A stretch of DNA of 64,000 bases from Pseudobacillus wudalianchiensis (GCF_001685015.1 NZ_MAYT01000028.1:186001-250000), one strand, 5' to 3'. Counted from the stretch's first letter, positions 27,125-37,034 are shown. Translations and numbers: made by a program. Notes: a model not told the origin generated them from the sequence alone.

Positions 27125-27868
27125 TTACATCACCATGCCGCCGTCGATGTGGATGGTCTGGCCGGTAATGTATTTAGAGTCTTCGGAGGCAAGAAAAAGA
27201 GCTGCTTTGGCGATATCTGCCGGTTCACCAAATTGTGCGAGCGGTATTTGGCTGAGCATGGCTTCTTTTGCTTCTTCTGGCAAGGCATCTGTCATATCGG
27301 TTGTAATAAACCCTGGAGCTAAAGCATTGACTGTAATGCCACGTGAAGCGAGCTCTTTCGCTGTGCTTTTTGTTAAACCAATCACACCCGCTTTAGCTGC
27401 CACATAGTTAGCTTGACCTGGATTGCCGCTTACTCCAACGATCGAAGCGATGTTGATGATTCGGCCGCTCCGCTGTTTCATCATCGGCCGTGTAACAGCC
27501 TTCGTACAAAGGAATACGCCTTTTAAATTTGTGTCAATGACGTCTTCCCATTCCTGTTCCTTCATACGCATTAACAAATTATCGCGTGTAATACCGGCAT
27601 TGTTGACAAGGATATCAATTTTGCCGAATGCTTCTGTCGTTTGTTTTACCATTTCTGCCACAGATTCACTGTTAGAGACATCACATTGTATCGCTAACGC
27701 TTTGCGGCCCAGTGCTTTGATTTCTTCCACGACTTCGTTTGCTTTTGCTTCACTTCCAGAATAGTTCACTGCCACGTCCGCTCCGGCACGGGCAAGTTCT
27801 AGAGCAATTTCACGGCCAATGCCGCGGGATGCCCCTGTTACTAAAGCGGCTTTTCCTTCAAGTTTCAT
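27125..27868 (-). CDS. fabG: 3-oxoacyl-[ACP] reductase FabG
   Basis: NADPH-dependent reductase of fatty acid elongation. Short-chain dehydrogenase fold: [10 protein letters not shown] (11-20), NNAG (89-92), and the catalytic N114, S142, Y155 and K159 (YVAAKAG). 247 residues. ATG at 27868 overlaps the fabD stop in ATGA. Part of fapR-plsX-fabD-fabG. Confidence 0.98.
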   Translation of the reverse strand: MKLEGKAALVTGASRGIGREIALELARAGADVAVNYSGSEAKANEVVEEIKALGRKALAIQCDVSNSESVAEMVKQTTEAFGKIDILVNNAGITRDNLLMRMKEQEWEDVIDTNLKGVFLCTKAVTRPMMKQRSGRIINIASIVGVSGNPGQANYVAAKAGVIGLTKSTAKELASRGITVNALAPGFITTDMTDALPEEAKEAMLSQIPLAQFGEPADIAKAALFLASEDSKYITGQTIHIDGGMVM

Positions 27869-28812
27869 TGTGCTGCCTCCTTTAACGCTTTCGCTGTTTC
27901 TTGGATAGATTCTCCATCTTGAACAGAGTAAGTCGTTACTTTCCGATTTACTTTTTTAACTAAGCCTGATAAGACCTTCCCTGGGCCAATTTCAATAAAC
28001 GTATCGACTCCAGCTTCGATTAGCGCTTCTACACTGTCTTCCCAAAGAACTGGAGAATATAATTGTTGAAGTAATTTTTCTCGAATTTCCTCAGCCTTTA
28101 CAACAGCTTTTGCATCAACGTTCGCAATAAGCGGTGTGTCACAATTTTTTATTTCCACTTCCGCGAGCACTTTTTCAAGCTGATTTGTCGCCGGTTTCAT
28201 GAGCGAGGAGTGAAAAGGACCACTTACATTCAACGGAAGCACCCGTTTTGCCCCTTTTTCTTTAGCAAGTTCCCCAGCTCGCGCTACTCCATTCTTTGTT
28301 CCTGAAATAACGATTTGCCCTGAACAGTTTAAGTTGGCAAGGCCTACTGTATCGCCGGATGCTGTTATTTCATCCGTTACTTCTTGTAAAAGGCTTCGCT
28401 CCATGCCGAGTACAGCAGCCATCGTTCCCTCACCCGCAGGTACAGCCTGTTCCATGAATTGTCCACGTTTATGAACAACATAGACAGCATCTTCAAATGC
28501 CAATGCCTTAGCAGCAGTGAGTGCTGTATATTCACCTAAACTATGACCAGCGACAAAATCAGGTTGGATGCCTTCTTTCTCAAAGATTCTTAATGCTGCA
28601 ATGCTTGCTGCTAAAATAGCCGGTTGAGCATTCATCGTTAAAGTTAATTTTTCTTCCGGCCCATTAAACATAAGCTCGCTTAATGAAAAACCTAATTTAC
28701 GATCCGCTGTTTCGAATAATTCCCGAATTTCCTCATGCTCATCTGCAAGAGCTTTTCCCATTCCGACTGCTTGAGATCCTTGTCCAGGAAAGACAAACGC
28801 TATTTTCCCCAT
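27865..28812 (-). CDS. fabD: Malonyl-CoA:ACP transacylase FabD
   Basis: Moves malonyl groups from CoA to ACP for fatty acid synthesis. 315 residues. N-terminal [14 protein letters not shown]; nucleophile S91 in GHSLGEYT; catalytic H200 in SGPFHS. ATG at 28812 follows an AGGAGG-type site. It lies 13 bases after plsX. Confidence 0.98.
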   Translation of the reverse strand: MGKIAFVFPGQGSQAVGMGKALADEHEEIRELFETADRKLGFSLSELMFNGPEEKLTLTMNAQPAILAASIAALRIFEKEGIQPDFVAGHSLGEYTALTAAKALAFEDAVYVVHKRGQFMEQAVPAGEGTMAAVLGMERSLLQEVTDEITASGDTVGLANLNCSGQIVISGTKNGVARAGELAKEKGAKRVLPLNVSGPFHSSLMKPATNQLEKVLAEVEIKNCDTPLIANVDAKAVVKAEEIREKLLQQLYSPVLWEDSVEALIEAGVDTFIEIGPGKVLSGLVKKVNRKVTTYSVQDGESIQETAKALKEAAQ

Positions 28813-28825
28813 CTTCTTTTCCTCC

Positions 28826-29827
28826 TTACTGATCTGTTGATGACATTAGACTCGCTGCCTCCGCAATTTTAGACGGGACATTCGCTTCTGCCATCGTATG
28901 CGCCTGCTTTAATGCATTGTAAAAAGCATTGGCGTTTGATGAACCGTGCGCTTTAATAACAGGGGCTTTCAAGCCAAATAACCCAGCGCCTCCGTATTCC
29001 GTATAATCCATTTTATCTTTCAAACTATAAAGCTCATTTTTAAGCAGACCAGCGCCTAGCTTTGCTTTTAAAGACGATGTAAGAGCCGACTTTAACATGG
29101 AAAACACAGATAAAGCCGTCCCTTCAATGGTTTTTAATACCATATTCCCTGTAAAACCGTCCGTTACGACTACGTCGGCCACTCCATTTAATAAGTCACG
29201 GGACTCCACGTTGCCAACAAAGTGGAGTCCTTCTTGCTTGCTAAGCAGCTGGAAGGCTTCCTTCGTTAAATCATTTCCTTTTTTCTCTTCTGTGCCAATA
29301 TTCAATAGGCCAACACGAGGATTCGCTATACCTCTCACCTTTTCCGCGTAGATCGAACCCATCATGGCATATTGAAGCAAATGTTCCGGCTTAGCATCCA
29401 CGTTGGCTCCGAGATCTAACATGACAAACCCCCTGCCATCAATAGTCGGCAGTGTAGGTGCAAGAGCCGGACGATGAATTCCCTCAATGCGGCCCACAAC
29501 AAACAAACCAGCTGCCATCAAAGCACCGGTGTTTCCAGCCGATACACAAGCAGCTGCCTCTCCATCAGCGACAGCTTGTGCCATCATGACCATGGAGGCA
29601 CTTTTTTTGCGACGCACAGCTCTTACTGGTTCGTCCGTTCCAAGAATGACTTCATCTGTATGTATAACTTGCGCCCGACTGTTTGGCGTCAATAACGGTG
29701 TAATCTTCTCTTTATCCCCATAAATAAGCACTTCTAGACTAGGCAGTTCCGTCAACGCCTTATTTGTGCCTAAAATAATTTCTTTAGGTGCATGATCGCC
29801 GCCCATTGCATCTATTGCTATTTTCAT
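28826..29827 (-). CDS. plsX: Phosphate acyltransferase PlsX
   Basis: Converts acyl-ACP to acyl-phosphate, the first step of phosphatidic acid synthesis with PlsY. 333 residues. N-terminal [43 protein letters not shown] and [14 protein letters not shown] are family blocks. ATG at 29827 overlaps the fapR stop in ATGA. Confidence 0.97.
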   Translation of the reverse strand: MKIAIDAMGGDHAPKEIILGTNKALTELPSLEVLIYGDKEKITPLLTPNSRAQVIHTDEVILGTDEPVRAVRRKKSASMVMMAQAVADGEAAACVSAGNTGALMAAGLFVVGRIEGIHRPALAPTLPTIDGRGFVMLDLGANVDAKPEHLLQYAMMGSIYAEKVRGIANPRVGLLNIGTEEKKGNDLTKEAFQLLSKQEGLHFVGNVESRDLLNGVADVVVTDGFTGNMVLKTIEGTALSVFSMLKSALTSSLKAKLGAGLLKNELYSLKDKMDYTEYGGAGLFGLKAPVIKAHGSSNANAFYNALKQAHTMAEANVPSKIAEAASLMSSTDQ

Positions 29828-30408
29828 TGTCCTTCATCCTCTGTTTGTGTATTAGAGCGATACATTGTAAATTCTCCGCGGAAAACAAGCTCCTGTCCGA
29901 CATAACTGTTTACTTCAACAATCGTCCGTTCATTCGCTGCTTTCACATCGAGTACTTTTGCCTTTGCTACAACCCGCTCCCCTTCACGGACCGATCTTTT
30001 AAAACGGATATTGGCCTTGGCAGTTAAAGCTAGCTCGTCATTGATAACAGCAACAGCCAGAGAGTTAGCCTGCGCAAACAAATGATGGCCGCGGGCAATC
30101 CCATTTCTAACAAATACATGCTCTCTTTTTACATCAAATATAGAGATCGCACTTTTGTCCAGTTCAATATCAATTACATCGCCGATCACTTCCTCAATTG
30201 GCAGCGAGCGAACTTCATTCGTCAGTTTTTTTTCGGCTACATGCTTAATTCTCTCACGCAGTTCCGGAATGGACAGCTCCATCCTATCTAATCGGATCGT
30301 CTGCACGCTTACTTGAAAATGTTCGGCTAATTCTTCATCCGTGATAAACGGGTTATGTGCAATCGTTTCTTGAAGTTGAAGTTGTCTCTCTTTCTTTGTT
30401 CGTTTCAT
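29824..30408 (-). CDS. fapR: FapR, malonyl-CoA-responsive repressor of lipid synthesis
   Basis: Repressor of fatty acid and phospholipid genes, released from DNA by malonyl-CoA. N-terminal helix-turn-helix ([24 protein letters not shown], about 22-45) and C-terminal hot-dog fold with the effector site ([23 protein letters not shown]). ATG at 30408 was chosen; the open frame reaches 30543, but that part would be translated from promoter and terminator DNA. 194 residues. A FapR box lies on its own promoter. Confidence 0.97.
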   Translation of the reverse strand: MKRTKKERQLQLQETIAHNPFITDEELAEHFQVSVQTIRLDRMELSIPELRERIKHVAEKKLTNEVRSLPIEEVIGDVIDIELDKSAISIFDVKREHVFVRNGIARGHHLFAQANSLAVAVINDELALTAKANIRFKRSVREGERVVAKAKVLDVKAANERTIVEVNSYVGQELVFRGEFTMYRSNTQTEDEGQ

Positions 30409-30427
30409 TGTCTCACACCATCCGATA

Positions 30428-30445
30428 TTAGGACTAGGTACTAAT
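30428..30445 (-). promoter_or_regulatory. FapR operator
   Basis: Plus strand TTAGGACTAGGTACTAAT (minus strand ATTAGTACCTAGTCCTAA), matching the known FapR box. It lies immediately downstream of the fapR -10 box, over the expected transcription start, a position that would block initiation and give autoregulation of fapR-plsX-fabD-fabG. Confidence 0.92.
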
Positions 30446-30448
30446 AGT

Positions 30449-30477
30449 AGTATAAAAGCAAAAAAAAAAGAATGCAA
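30449..30477 (-). promoter_or_regulatory. Predicted sigma-A promoter of fapR-plsX-fabD-fabG
   Basis: Minus-strand -35 TTGCAT (30472-30477), exact 17-base spacer, -10 TATACT (30449-30454). The -35 box and spacer coincide with the second arm and T run of the recG terminator. Confidence 0.8.
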
Positions 30478-30495
30478 GGAAAAACTTGCATTCTT
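30458..30495 (-). terminator. Rho-independent terminator of sdaAB-sdaAA-recG
   Basis: Perfect 11-bp stem CTTGCATTCTT (30485-30495) with 30468-30478, six-base loop, followed on the minus strand by about ten T. It lies about 90 bases past the recG stop and overlaps the fapR promoter. Confidence 0.9.
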
Positions 30496-30588
30496 CAGAC
30501 TCCTGACGAGAAGAGGAATAACCATGAAGCTCATGAGCACCACAGGCAGGCGAGCAACGAAAAACGAACATTTATTAACCGCCTGACT

Positions 30589-32664
30589 TTAATCTAACTT
30601 TTCACCTGAAAGGGCGCCAGACTCCTCTAAATGCCGGCGCAGTGCTGCATACTGCTCATCGTTCCAAAACGCCTCTGATTCAATGAGCTGTTTCGCATCT
30701 TCCCTTGCGACTTCAAGCGCCCGGTAATCATGTACCATATCAGCTACTTTAAATTCTGGCAGACCGCTTTGCTTTTTGCCGAAAAAGTCTCCCGGCCCTC
30801 TTAATTCAAGGTCTTTTTCGCTCAAGACGAAGCCGTCATTGGTCTCCGTCATGATTTTCATCCGCTCCTGGCCAATCTCTGTTTTGGGATTAGCGAGTAA
30901 AATACAGTAGGACTGCTCGCTTCCCCGTCCGACACGGCCGCGCAGCTGATGAAGCTGAGAAAGGCCGAAACGTTCTGCATCATAAATAACCATCATCGTG
31001 GCATTTGGAACGTTCACACCGACCTCCACAACGGTGGTCGACACTAAAACCTCTACTTCCTGCTCTGTAAAAGCTTTCATGACCGTTTCTTTTTCTTCTG
31101 CTGGAAGCCGGCCATGCATTAACCCTACACGATAGCGGCCATGGAAGTATTGAACGAGTTGAGCATGAACGTCTAGGGCATTCTGCAAATCAAGCTTTTC
31201 CGATTCCTCAATTAATGGACAAATAACGTAAGCTTGCCGGCCCTTTACTAATTCCTTTTCCATAAAACCGAGAACACGGTCCAGCATTTCTTCTTTTGCC
31301 CAGTACGTCTCGATTTCTTTTCTTCCGGCTGGCATTTCATCGATGATCGAAACATCCATTTCTCCAAATACGGTAATGGCTAATGTACGCGGAATAGGCG
31401 TTGCCGTCATGAAGAGAACATCTGGACTCTCTCCTTTTTCGCGGAGAATCCGCCGCTGGTTCACGCCGAATCGATGCTGTTCATCGGTAATAACGAGACC
31501 AAGCCGATGAAAGCCCACATCTTCCTGAATGAGCGCATGCGTACCCACTAAAATGTTGATCTCACCAGACTCCAGGCGTGCGAGCAGTTCTTTTCGCCGT
31601 TTGCCTTTAACCGAACTCGTGAGAAGAGCGACCTTTACATCCATTGGCTCAAATAACTGAAGCAGTGATTCAGCATGCTGCTCAGCAAGAATTTCAGTCG
31701 GCACCATTAGCGCCCCTTGAAAGCCTGCTGTAACGCTCGCATAAAGACAGACAGCAGCTACTGCTGTCTTCCCGCTTCCCACATCGCCCTGAAGAAGCCT
31801 GTTCATCCGATAAGGCGACCTCATATCAGCGCAAATATCATTCACTACCCTCTTTTGAGCATTTGTCATCGTAAAGGGCAATGAGTTGATAAATTGTTTA
31901 AGCTTCTGAACATCATAGGCTTGGGAGATCCCTGCCGAGTGCTCCCTCTCAAACTTACGCAATGCCTGCATCTTTAATTGAAAATAAAGAAACTCTTCGA
32001 AAACAAAACGTCGCCTTGCCTGCTTCATTTCCTTTTCGGATGCTGGGAAGTGAAGGGAGCGAAGGGCATCTCGGCGATTCATCAACTTATACTGATGGAT
32101 CGTTTTCTGTGGAAGCGTTTCTTCTATATGTTCGCCGTACTCCGCCAAAGCAAGCCCGACGTATTTGCGGAACATTTTTTGCGAAAGTGCGCCCCTTAAC
32201 GAATAAACAGCTTCAAAGTCACCCTGTCGGCTGTGCGGGCCAGCTGCAAATTGCTGGGCCGTAATCGTCTGTCTATGCTTATCCCATTTTCCCGTGATCG
32301 TGACCGTATCATTAATAGCGATCTTACTTTTTAAATAAGGCTGGTTAAAAAAAATAACATTCACTAAATAGCGTCCGACGAGCAGTTTAAATGTTAAACG
32401 AGATTTTTTCTTTGAATAAAACATAATTGAGGGCTGGCTATGAACTTTCCCTTCCACAGTTACCCGCTCTTCATGCCCAACATCAGCCAGGTCTCTAAGC
32501 CGGTAGTCTTCATAGCGAGAAGGAAAAAACTCCATTAAGTCCTTAATCGTTTCAACGCTAAGTTCATTTAATGTTAAGGCCGTTTCCTTACCGATCCCTT
32601 TTAATACCTCTACTGGCTGCAAGAGCAGAGATGGATTAATCGCGGGATTGGAGTGGTGTGCCAT
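30589..32664 (-). CDS. recG: ATP-dependent DNA helicase RecG
   Basis: Reverses stalled replication forks and branch-migrates junctions. N-terminal wedge/OB domain; helicase motifs I LLQGDVGSGKTAVAA, II VITDEQHRFG, III FMTATPIPRTLA and VI QLRGRVGRGSEQSYC; C-terminal TRG region DFFGKKQSGLPEF. ATG at 32664 has GGAGG nine bases upstream; the frame is open to 32772. 691 residues. Its start overlaps the end of sdaAA by 29 bases. Confidence 0.97.
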   Translation of the reverse strand: MAHHSNPAINPSLLLQPVEVLKGIGKETALTLNELSVETIKDLMEFFPSRYEDYRLRDLADVGHEERVTVEGKVHSQPSIMFYSKKKSRLTFKLLVGRYLVNVIFFNQPYLKSKIAINDTVTITGKWDKHRQTITAQQFAAGPHSRQGDFEAVYSLRGALSQKMFRKYVGLALAEYGEHIEETLPQKTIHQYKLMNRRDALRSLHFPASEKEMKQARRRFVFEEFLYFQLKMQALRKFEREHSAGISQAYDVQKLKQFINSLPFTMTNAQKRVVNDICADMRSPYRMNRLLQGDVGSGKTAVAAVCLYASVTAGFQGALMVPTEILAEQHAESLLQLFEPMDVKVALLTSSVKGKRRKELLARLESGEINILVGTHALIQEDVGFHRLGLVITDEQHRFGVNQRRILREKGESPDVLFMTATPIPRTLAITVFGEMDVSIIDEMPAGRKEIETYWAKEEMLDRVLGFMEKELVKGRQAYVICPLIEESEKLDLQNALDVHAQLVQYFHGRYRVGLMHGRLPAEEKETVMKAFTEQEVEVLVSTTVVEVGVNVPNATMMVIYDAERFGLSQLHQLRGRVGRGSEQSYCILLANPKTEIGQERMKIMTETNDGFVLSEKDLELRGPGDFFGKKQSGLPEFKVADMVHDYRALEVAREDAKQLIESEAFWNDEQYAALRRHLEESGALSGEKLD

Positions 32665-33523
32665 AAATTTTCGCCTCCAATTTTCGCCCGGTAGGTGTGG
32701 CCGCCAAGCCGCCGCCGGCTGTCTCCCGTAAGGCAGAAGGCATCGTTTGACCGATCTTATACATCGCATCAATTACTTCATCACAAGGAATCCGGCTTGT
32801 CACACCGGCAAGCGCCATGTCTGCAGCTACCATTGCATTCGCAGCCCCCATGGCATTTCTCTTTACACAAGGAACTTCTACGAGACCGGCTACAGGGTCA
32901 CAAACTAATCCAAGCATATTTTTTAACGTAATGGCCATCGCTTCCGCACACTGCGCTGGTGTACCGCCAGCCATTTCCGTAATAGCTGCTGCTGCCATCC
33001 CGGAAGCAGAGCCTACCTCAGCTTGACATCCGCCAGCTGCTCCGGAAATAGAAGCGTTGTTCGCCACGATATACCCAAATGCCCCGGCTGTAAACAAAAA
33101 GTGAATTTTTTCTTCACGGGTAGGCTTTAGCTTCTCCTGTACCGCAAACAATGTCCCGGGAACAACTCCTGCACTGCCAGCAGTCGGCGTTGCACAGATC
33201 GTGCCCATCGCGGCATTCACTTCGTTTGTCGCTACTGCTTTACTAACAGCGTCAAGCAGTAGCGGGCCTGATAGCGTATTTCCCTTTTGGATGTATTGCT
33301 GCAGCAACACGGCGTCTCCTCCCGTTAATCCAGAGAGAGAATGAACTCCCTTTAAGCCGCGTTCTACTGCCTGCTCCATCACATCTAAGTTTTTTCCCAT
33401 TAATTCTATAATTTCTTCATAAGATTTTCCTGTTACCTCTTGCTCTTGTTCAATCATAATATCAGAAATCTTCTTTTGTTGGTCTTCAGCTAATTTTACA
33501 AGTTCAGCTGCACTTTTAAACAA
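32636..33523 (-). CDS. sdaAA: L-serine dehydratase, iron-sulfur-dependent, alpha subunit
   Basis: Catalytic subunit deaminating L-serine to pyruvate with a [4Fe-4S] cluster. Conserved blocks include GTICATPTAGSAGVVPG, GAAGGCQAEVGSASGMAAA, GLVCDPVAGLVEVPCVKRNAMGAANA with the likely cluster cysteines, and ETAGGGLAATPTG. TTG at 33523 is favoured, eight bases after GAGGAG; a GTG at 33532 overlaps that site. 295 residues. It follows sdaAB by 38 bases. Confidence 0.95.
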   Translation of the reverse strand: MFKSAAELVKLAEDQQKKISDIMIEQEQEVTGKSYEEIIELMGKNLDVMEQAVERGLKGVHSLSGLTGGDAVLLQQYIQKGNTLSGPLLLDAVSKAVATNEVNAAMGTICATPTAGSAGVVPGTLFAVQEKLKPTREEKIHFLFTAGAFGYIVANNASISGAAGGCQAEVGSASGMAAAAITEMAGGTPAQCAEAMAITLKNMLGLVCDPVAGLVEVPCVKRNAMGAANAMVAADMALAGVTSRIPCDEVIDAMYKIGQTMPSALRETAGGGLAATPTGRKLEAKIYGTPLQSRD

Positions 33524-33561
33524 ACTAACCACTCCTCTTCTTAGCTGGATTTATAGGCTGA

Positions 33562-34224
33562 TTAGTCAGCTACTCTTACTACTTGAGTAATATGAGGCAA
33601 ACGCCGGATCTCATCTAGAACTTCATCATCAATCATTTGATCCACTTCAATAGTCATTAAAGCCATTTCTCCGATTCCTTTTCGAGAAACCTGCATGTGG
33701 CCAATGTTGATATTGTGCTTTGCCAATTCGTTAGAAACCGTTGCAATGGCCCCTGACCGATCTTCATGAACAACAAGAATAGCAGGATGATGACCTGTAA
33801 GTTTTAGTTCGAATCCGTTTAACTCTGTAATTTCGATTTTTCCGCCCCCAATCGAAATTCCCACGAGTTCCATTTCTGACTGGTCATCGCCAATCCGAAC
33901 TTTTGCGGTATTCGGATGAACCGGGACACTTTTCTCTTTCACAAACTGTATATCGATTCCGTGCTCTTTCGCTATATTGATCGCATCTTTAATGCGTTCA
34001 TCAAATGTATCAAAATCAAGAAGCCCTCCAACAATCGCTACATCTGTTGCATGCCCTTTAAATGTTTCCGCAAATGAGCCATAAAAAGAAATAACCGCCC
34101 ATTGCGGTTCTCTGCCAAATAAACTTCTAGCCACTCTGCCAATTCTGGCCGCTCCTGCTGTATGAGAGCTTGAAGGTCCGATCATAATCGGTCCAATAAT
34201 ATCAAATACACTTTTATATTTCAC
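33562..34224 (-). CDS. sdaAB: L-serine dehydratase, iron-sulfur-dependent, beta subunit
   Basis: Regulatory subunit of serine deaminase. N-terminal half with GPIMIGPSSSHTAGAARIG; C-terminal ACT domain from about residue 148 (PAILVVHEDRSGAIATVSNELAKHNINIGHM). GTG at 34224 was chosen, six bases after AGGGGGC; this gives 220 residues. The open frame to 34311 extends into the leader. It heads sdaAB-sdaAA-recG. Confidence 0.95.
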   Translation of the reverse strand: MKYKSVFDIIGPIMIGPSSSHTAGAARIGRVARSLFGREPQWAVISFYGSFAETFKGHATDVAIVGGLLDFDTFDERIKDAINIAKEHGIDIQFVKEKSVPVHPNTAKVRIGDDQSEMELVGISIGGGKIEITELNGFELKLTGHHPAILVVHEDRSGAIATVSNELAKHNINIGHMQVSRKGIGEMALMTIEVDQMIDDEVLDEIRRLPHITQVVRVAD

Positions 34225-34360
34225 TACGCCGCCCCCTTTGATTTTATTTATACTTAAGACAGCTTCCATCCTTGATTGATGCCTATTTAAAAACAAGCTG
34301 ATAAGCCACAATAGAAAAAACTTACCCTCTCTATTTTACTATGATTACACTAAAAATGCA

Positions 34361-34393
34361 CATAAAGAAGAAGGAAGGGAGGACCCTTCCTTC
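34361..34393 (-). terminator. Rho-independent terminator of yloU-yloV
   Basis: Ten-bp stem GAAGGAAGGG (34370-34379) with 34384-34393, four-base loop, followed on the minus strand by TTCTTTATG (only modestly T-rich). A second, weaker GAAGGAA hairpin lies nearer the yloV stop. The rest of the 259-base gap to sdaAB has no gene. Confidence 0.65.
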
Positions 34394-34483
34394 GAAAGTA
34401 TAGCTAAAGGCTGCTTTATACACTGCCAGACTGATTGAAGCTGACGTTTGTCAACAACCTGGAAGGAAAGCCCTTCCTTCACG

Positions 34484-36157
34484 TTATTCTACTGCAAAGA
34501 TGAAAGAATAAAGAGGCTGTTTGCCGTTGTGAACTTCTACTTCCACTTCCTCAAACTGTTCCTCAATAAAACTAGTTACCTCTTCTACTTCTTGTTCAGA
34601 AGCATCTTCTCCATAAATGATCGTAACGATTTCAGATTCATCATCTATCATCGTACGGATGAGCTCTTTTGCTGCAATCACTTTATTTTTGTCTGTTAAC
34701 AAGATTTTCCCATCGGCAATCCCCATAAAATCATCTTTGGCAATTTCAATGCCGTCAATATTCGTATCACGAACCGCGAAAGTGATTTGCCCCGTCTTGA
34801 CGTGAGCAAGAGCAGCTGTCATAGCTGCTTTGTTTTCTTCAAGGCTCGCTTCTGGATTATAGGCAAGCAGGGCCGACATTCCTTGAGGAACCGTTTTCGA
34901 AGGAACAACCACTGCCTCGATATTGACTACTTCAGCCGCCTGTTCTGCTGCCATAATAATGTTTTTGTTATTCGGTAAAAGAATAACCCTGTTTGCGTGG
35001 ACCTGTTCAATGGCCTTTACGATATCTTCTGTGCTTGGATTCATCGTTTGGCCGCCTTCTATTACGGCAGAAGCGCCGATGCTTTCGAACAATTGGGCGA
35101 TTCCCTCTCCCATGCAGACGGTAACAACTCCCATTTCCTGTTTTCCTTTTTGCACGGCGGCAACGGGCTCTTTAGACGGAGTGCCAACAATGTCACTATG
35201 CTGCTGGCGCATGTTCTCAATCTTCATATTGATCAAACTTCCATAGCGCTGGCCGTATGTCAATACGTTCCCAGGTTGTTCAGAATGGATGTGCACCTTG
35301 GCGATCTCATCATCGGCGATGACAAGCAGGGAATCTCCATACTCGCTCAAATCCGCCCGGAATTTCTCTTCAGAAAATGGATTCTTTTTAACTTTGTCCT
35401 CTTCAAAACGAACCATAAATTCTGTACAATAACCAAATTCAATAGCGGATGTATCCATAAAGCTTTGAATGCTTTTGTGGTGTGCAGCGCTGACAAGCTC
35501 ATCCATCTTTGGTGTGATACCTGCAGTTTCAGGAAGCTTTTCTCCTTTTAACTCGGCAAGAAAACCTTCATATACGAGCAACAATCCTTGTCCGCCGCTG
35601 TCTACGACTCCAACCTCTTTCAGTACAGGTAAATAATCCGGTGTCCGTTCTAATGAAGCTCTTGCTTCCTTTACAAGTTCTTCTGCAATCACAACGATAT
35701 CTGCCTGTTTTTTAGCAACGGCAACGGCCTTCTTGGCAGCATCTTTCGCAACGGTTAAAATCGTTCCTTCTACCGGTTTCATAACTGCCTTGTAAGCCGT
35801 TTCAACACCGGCCTCAAAAGCTTGCGCTAACTCTTTACCTGTTACTTCCTGCTTCTGTTCTACTGCTTTAGAAAAGCCGCGGAACAATTGAGACAGAATA
35901 ACACCTGAGTTTCCGCGCGCTCCCATAAGCAGCCCTTTAGACAAGGCTGCTGCTGTTTTGCCAAAATGAGCGCTTATATTTTGTTGAACTTCCTTTGCAC
36001 CAGAAGTCATCGATAAGTTCATATTTGTTCCCGTATCCCCGTCAGGAACAGGAAACACGTTCAGCGCATCGACCATATCGGCATGAGCTGATAAATGAGC
36101 GGCTCCTGCTTGAACCATGTCAGCAAACCGCTTTCCTTCTAATGAAGTAATTGACAC
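34484..36157 (-). CDS. yloV: YloV, FakA-type fatty acid kinase (DhaL domain)
   Basis: Homologue of FakA, the ATP-binding part of the fatty acid kinase that phosphorylates exogenous fatty acids held by FakB. N-terminal DhaL domain (about 1-200) with the metal/ATP motif NVFPVPDGDTGTNMN (D39, D41) and GARGNSGVILSQLFRG. The middle has VDSGGQGLL. The C-terminal domain (about 330-557) resembles the FakB-contacting part. GTG at 36157 with GGAGG eight bases upstream. 557 residues. It follows yloU by 20 bases. Confidence 0.92.
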   Translation of the reverse strand: MSITSLEGKRFADMVQAGAAHLSAHADMVDALNVFPVPDGDTGTNMNLSMTSGAKEVQQNISAHFGKTAAALSKGLLMGARGNSGVILSQLFRGFSKAVEQKQEVTGKELAQAFEAGVETAYKAVMKPVEGTILTVAKDAAKKAVAVAKKQADIVVIAEELVKEARASLERTPDYLPVLKEVGVVDSGGQGLLLVYEGFLAELKGEKLPETAGITPKMDELVSAAHHKSIQSFMDTSAIEFGYCTEFMVRFEEDKVKKNPFSEEKFRADLSEYGDSLLVIADDEIAKVHIHSEQPGNVLTYGQRYGSLINMKIENMRQQHSDIVGTPSKEPVAAVQKGKQEMGVVTVCMGEGIAQLFESIGASAVIEGGQTMNPSTEDIVKAIEQVHANRVILLPNNKNIIMAAEQAAEVVNIEAVVVPSKTVPQGMSALLAYNPEASLEENKAAMTAALAHVKTGQITFAVRDTNIDGIEIAKDDFMGIADGKILLTDKNKVIAAKELIRTMIDDESEIVTIIYGEDASEQEVEEVTSFIEEQFEEVEVEVHNGKQPLYSFIFAVE

Positions 36158-36177
36158 GAATCTTTCCTCCTCACACT

Positions 36178-36540
36178 CTATGGATTCGTTACTCGAACCC
36201 CTTGCACAAAAATGTTTACTGCATCAACAGACAGACCAACCGTTTGATCAAGCGTGTATTTTACTTTTGATTGCACGTTATTGGCTACCTCTGATATTTT
36301 TGTTCCATAACTAACGATGATGTACATATCAATAAATACTTGGTCCTCTTCCTGGCGTACAACGACACCGCGGGCAAAGTTTTCCCGTCGCAGGATTTCA
36401 GTGATTCCGTCTTTTATTTGTTTTTTAGATGCCATTCCTACAATTCCATAGCAATCAATAGCTGCTCCACCGGCAATCATAGCAATTACGTCGTTTGAAA
36501 TATCAATTTGTCCGTATTTTGTTCTAAGCTCAATGGCCAC
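36178..36540 (-). CDS. yloU: YloU, Asp23/Gls24 family protein
   Basis: 120-residue Asp23-family protein, often linked to envelope stress or membrane organisation. It shows the family pattern YGQIDISNDVIAMIAGGAAIDCYGIVGM, GVVVRQEEDQVFIDMYIIVSYGTKISEVA and VQSKVKYTLDQTVGLSVDAVNIFVQGV. GTG at 36540 follows AAGGGGGGG. It is paired with yloV in most Bacilli. It is divergent from rpmB. A possible extended -10 (TGATATAGT) lies near 36622-36630. Confidence 0.9.
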   Translation of the reverse strand: MAIELRTKYGQIDISNDVIAMIAGGAAIDCYGIVGMASKKQIKDGITEILRRENFARGVVVRQEEDQVFIDMYIIVSYGTKISEVANNVQSKVKYTLDQTVGLSVDAVNIFVQGVRVTNP

Positions 36541-36688
36541 TTGGACCCCCCCTTAAAATTGGTTGTAAGCTATAGACATTTTACTATAGTTGCCCCTGTT
36601 TTAAAAGAAACACTTACCCGCACTATATCATTTCAAAAGAAGCAGAAGGATGTCAAGGTTTTTTTCTTGAAAGACTTTTCAAGAACAG

Positions 36689-36717
36689 TTGCAATTAAAA
36701 AAGTTGTATGGTAAATT
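36689..36717 (+). promoter_or_regulatory. Predicted sigma-A promoter of rpmB
   Basis: -35 TTGCAA (36689-36694), exact 17-base spacer, -10 TAAATT (36712-36717). It lies in the divergent yloU-rpmB gap. Confidence 0.5.
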
Positions 36718-36790
36718 ATTAAAGTATCTTTCAGAATATCATGAAGTATTGAAACCATCTTTTCAGCTTCAATGGTGAGGAGTGAATAAT

Positions 36791-36979
36791 ATGCCAAAAA
36801 AATGTGTTGTAACAGGCCGTAAAGCTCGTTCCGGCAACACTCGTTCCCACGCTATGAACGCAAATAAGCGTACTTGGGGGGCCAACCTGCAAAAAGTTCG
36901 CATCTTAGTAGATGGCAAACCTAAACGTGTTTGGGTTTCTGCAAGAGCGTTAAAATCCGGAAAAGTAGAGCGCGTATAA
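36791..36979 (+). CDS. rpmB: 50S ribosomal protein L28
   Basis: 62-residue ribosomal protein: [20 protein letters not shown], then the hallmark [18 protein letters not shown] and [18 protein letters not shown] at 36791 has GAGGAGTG upstream; an earlier GTG at 36782 lies in that site. Only one cysteine (C5) is present, so a full zinc knuckle is absent. It stands alone on the plus strand with its own promoter and terminator. Confidence 0.98.
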   Translation: MPKKCVVTGRKARSGNTRSHAMNANKRTWGANLQKVRILVDGKPKRVWVSARALKSGKVERV

Positions 36980-36983
36980 TAAT

Positions 36984-37034
36984 TTTCCAATAGAAAAAAC
37001 CGGCTGTTTATCAGCCGGTTTTTTCTATTGGAAA
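36984..37034. terminator. Very long hairpin terminator of rpmB, probably bidirectional
   Basis: Perfect 23-bp stem 36984-37006 with 37012-37034, five-base loop TTTAT. Each strand has an internal six-T run, so it can end rpmB transcripts and also those coming from spoVM on the other strand. The 180 bases from here to the spoVM stop hold no gene. Confidence 0.9.
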
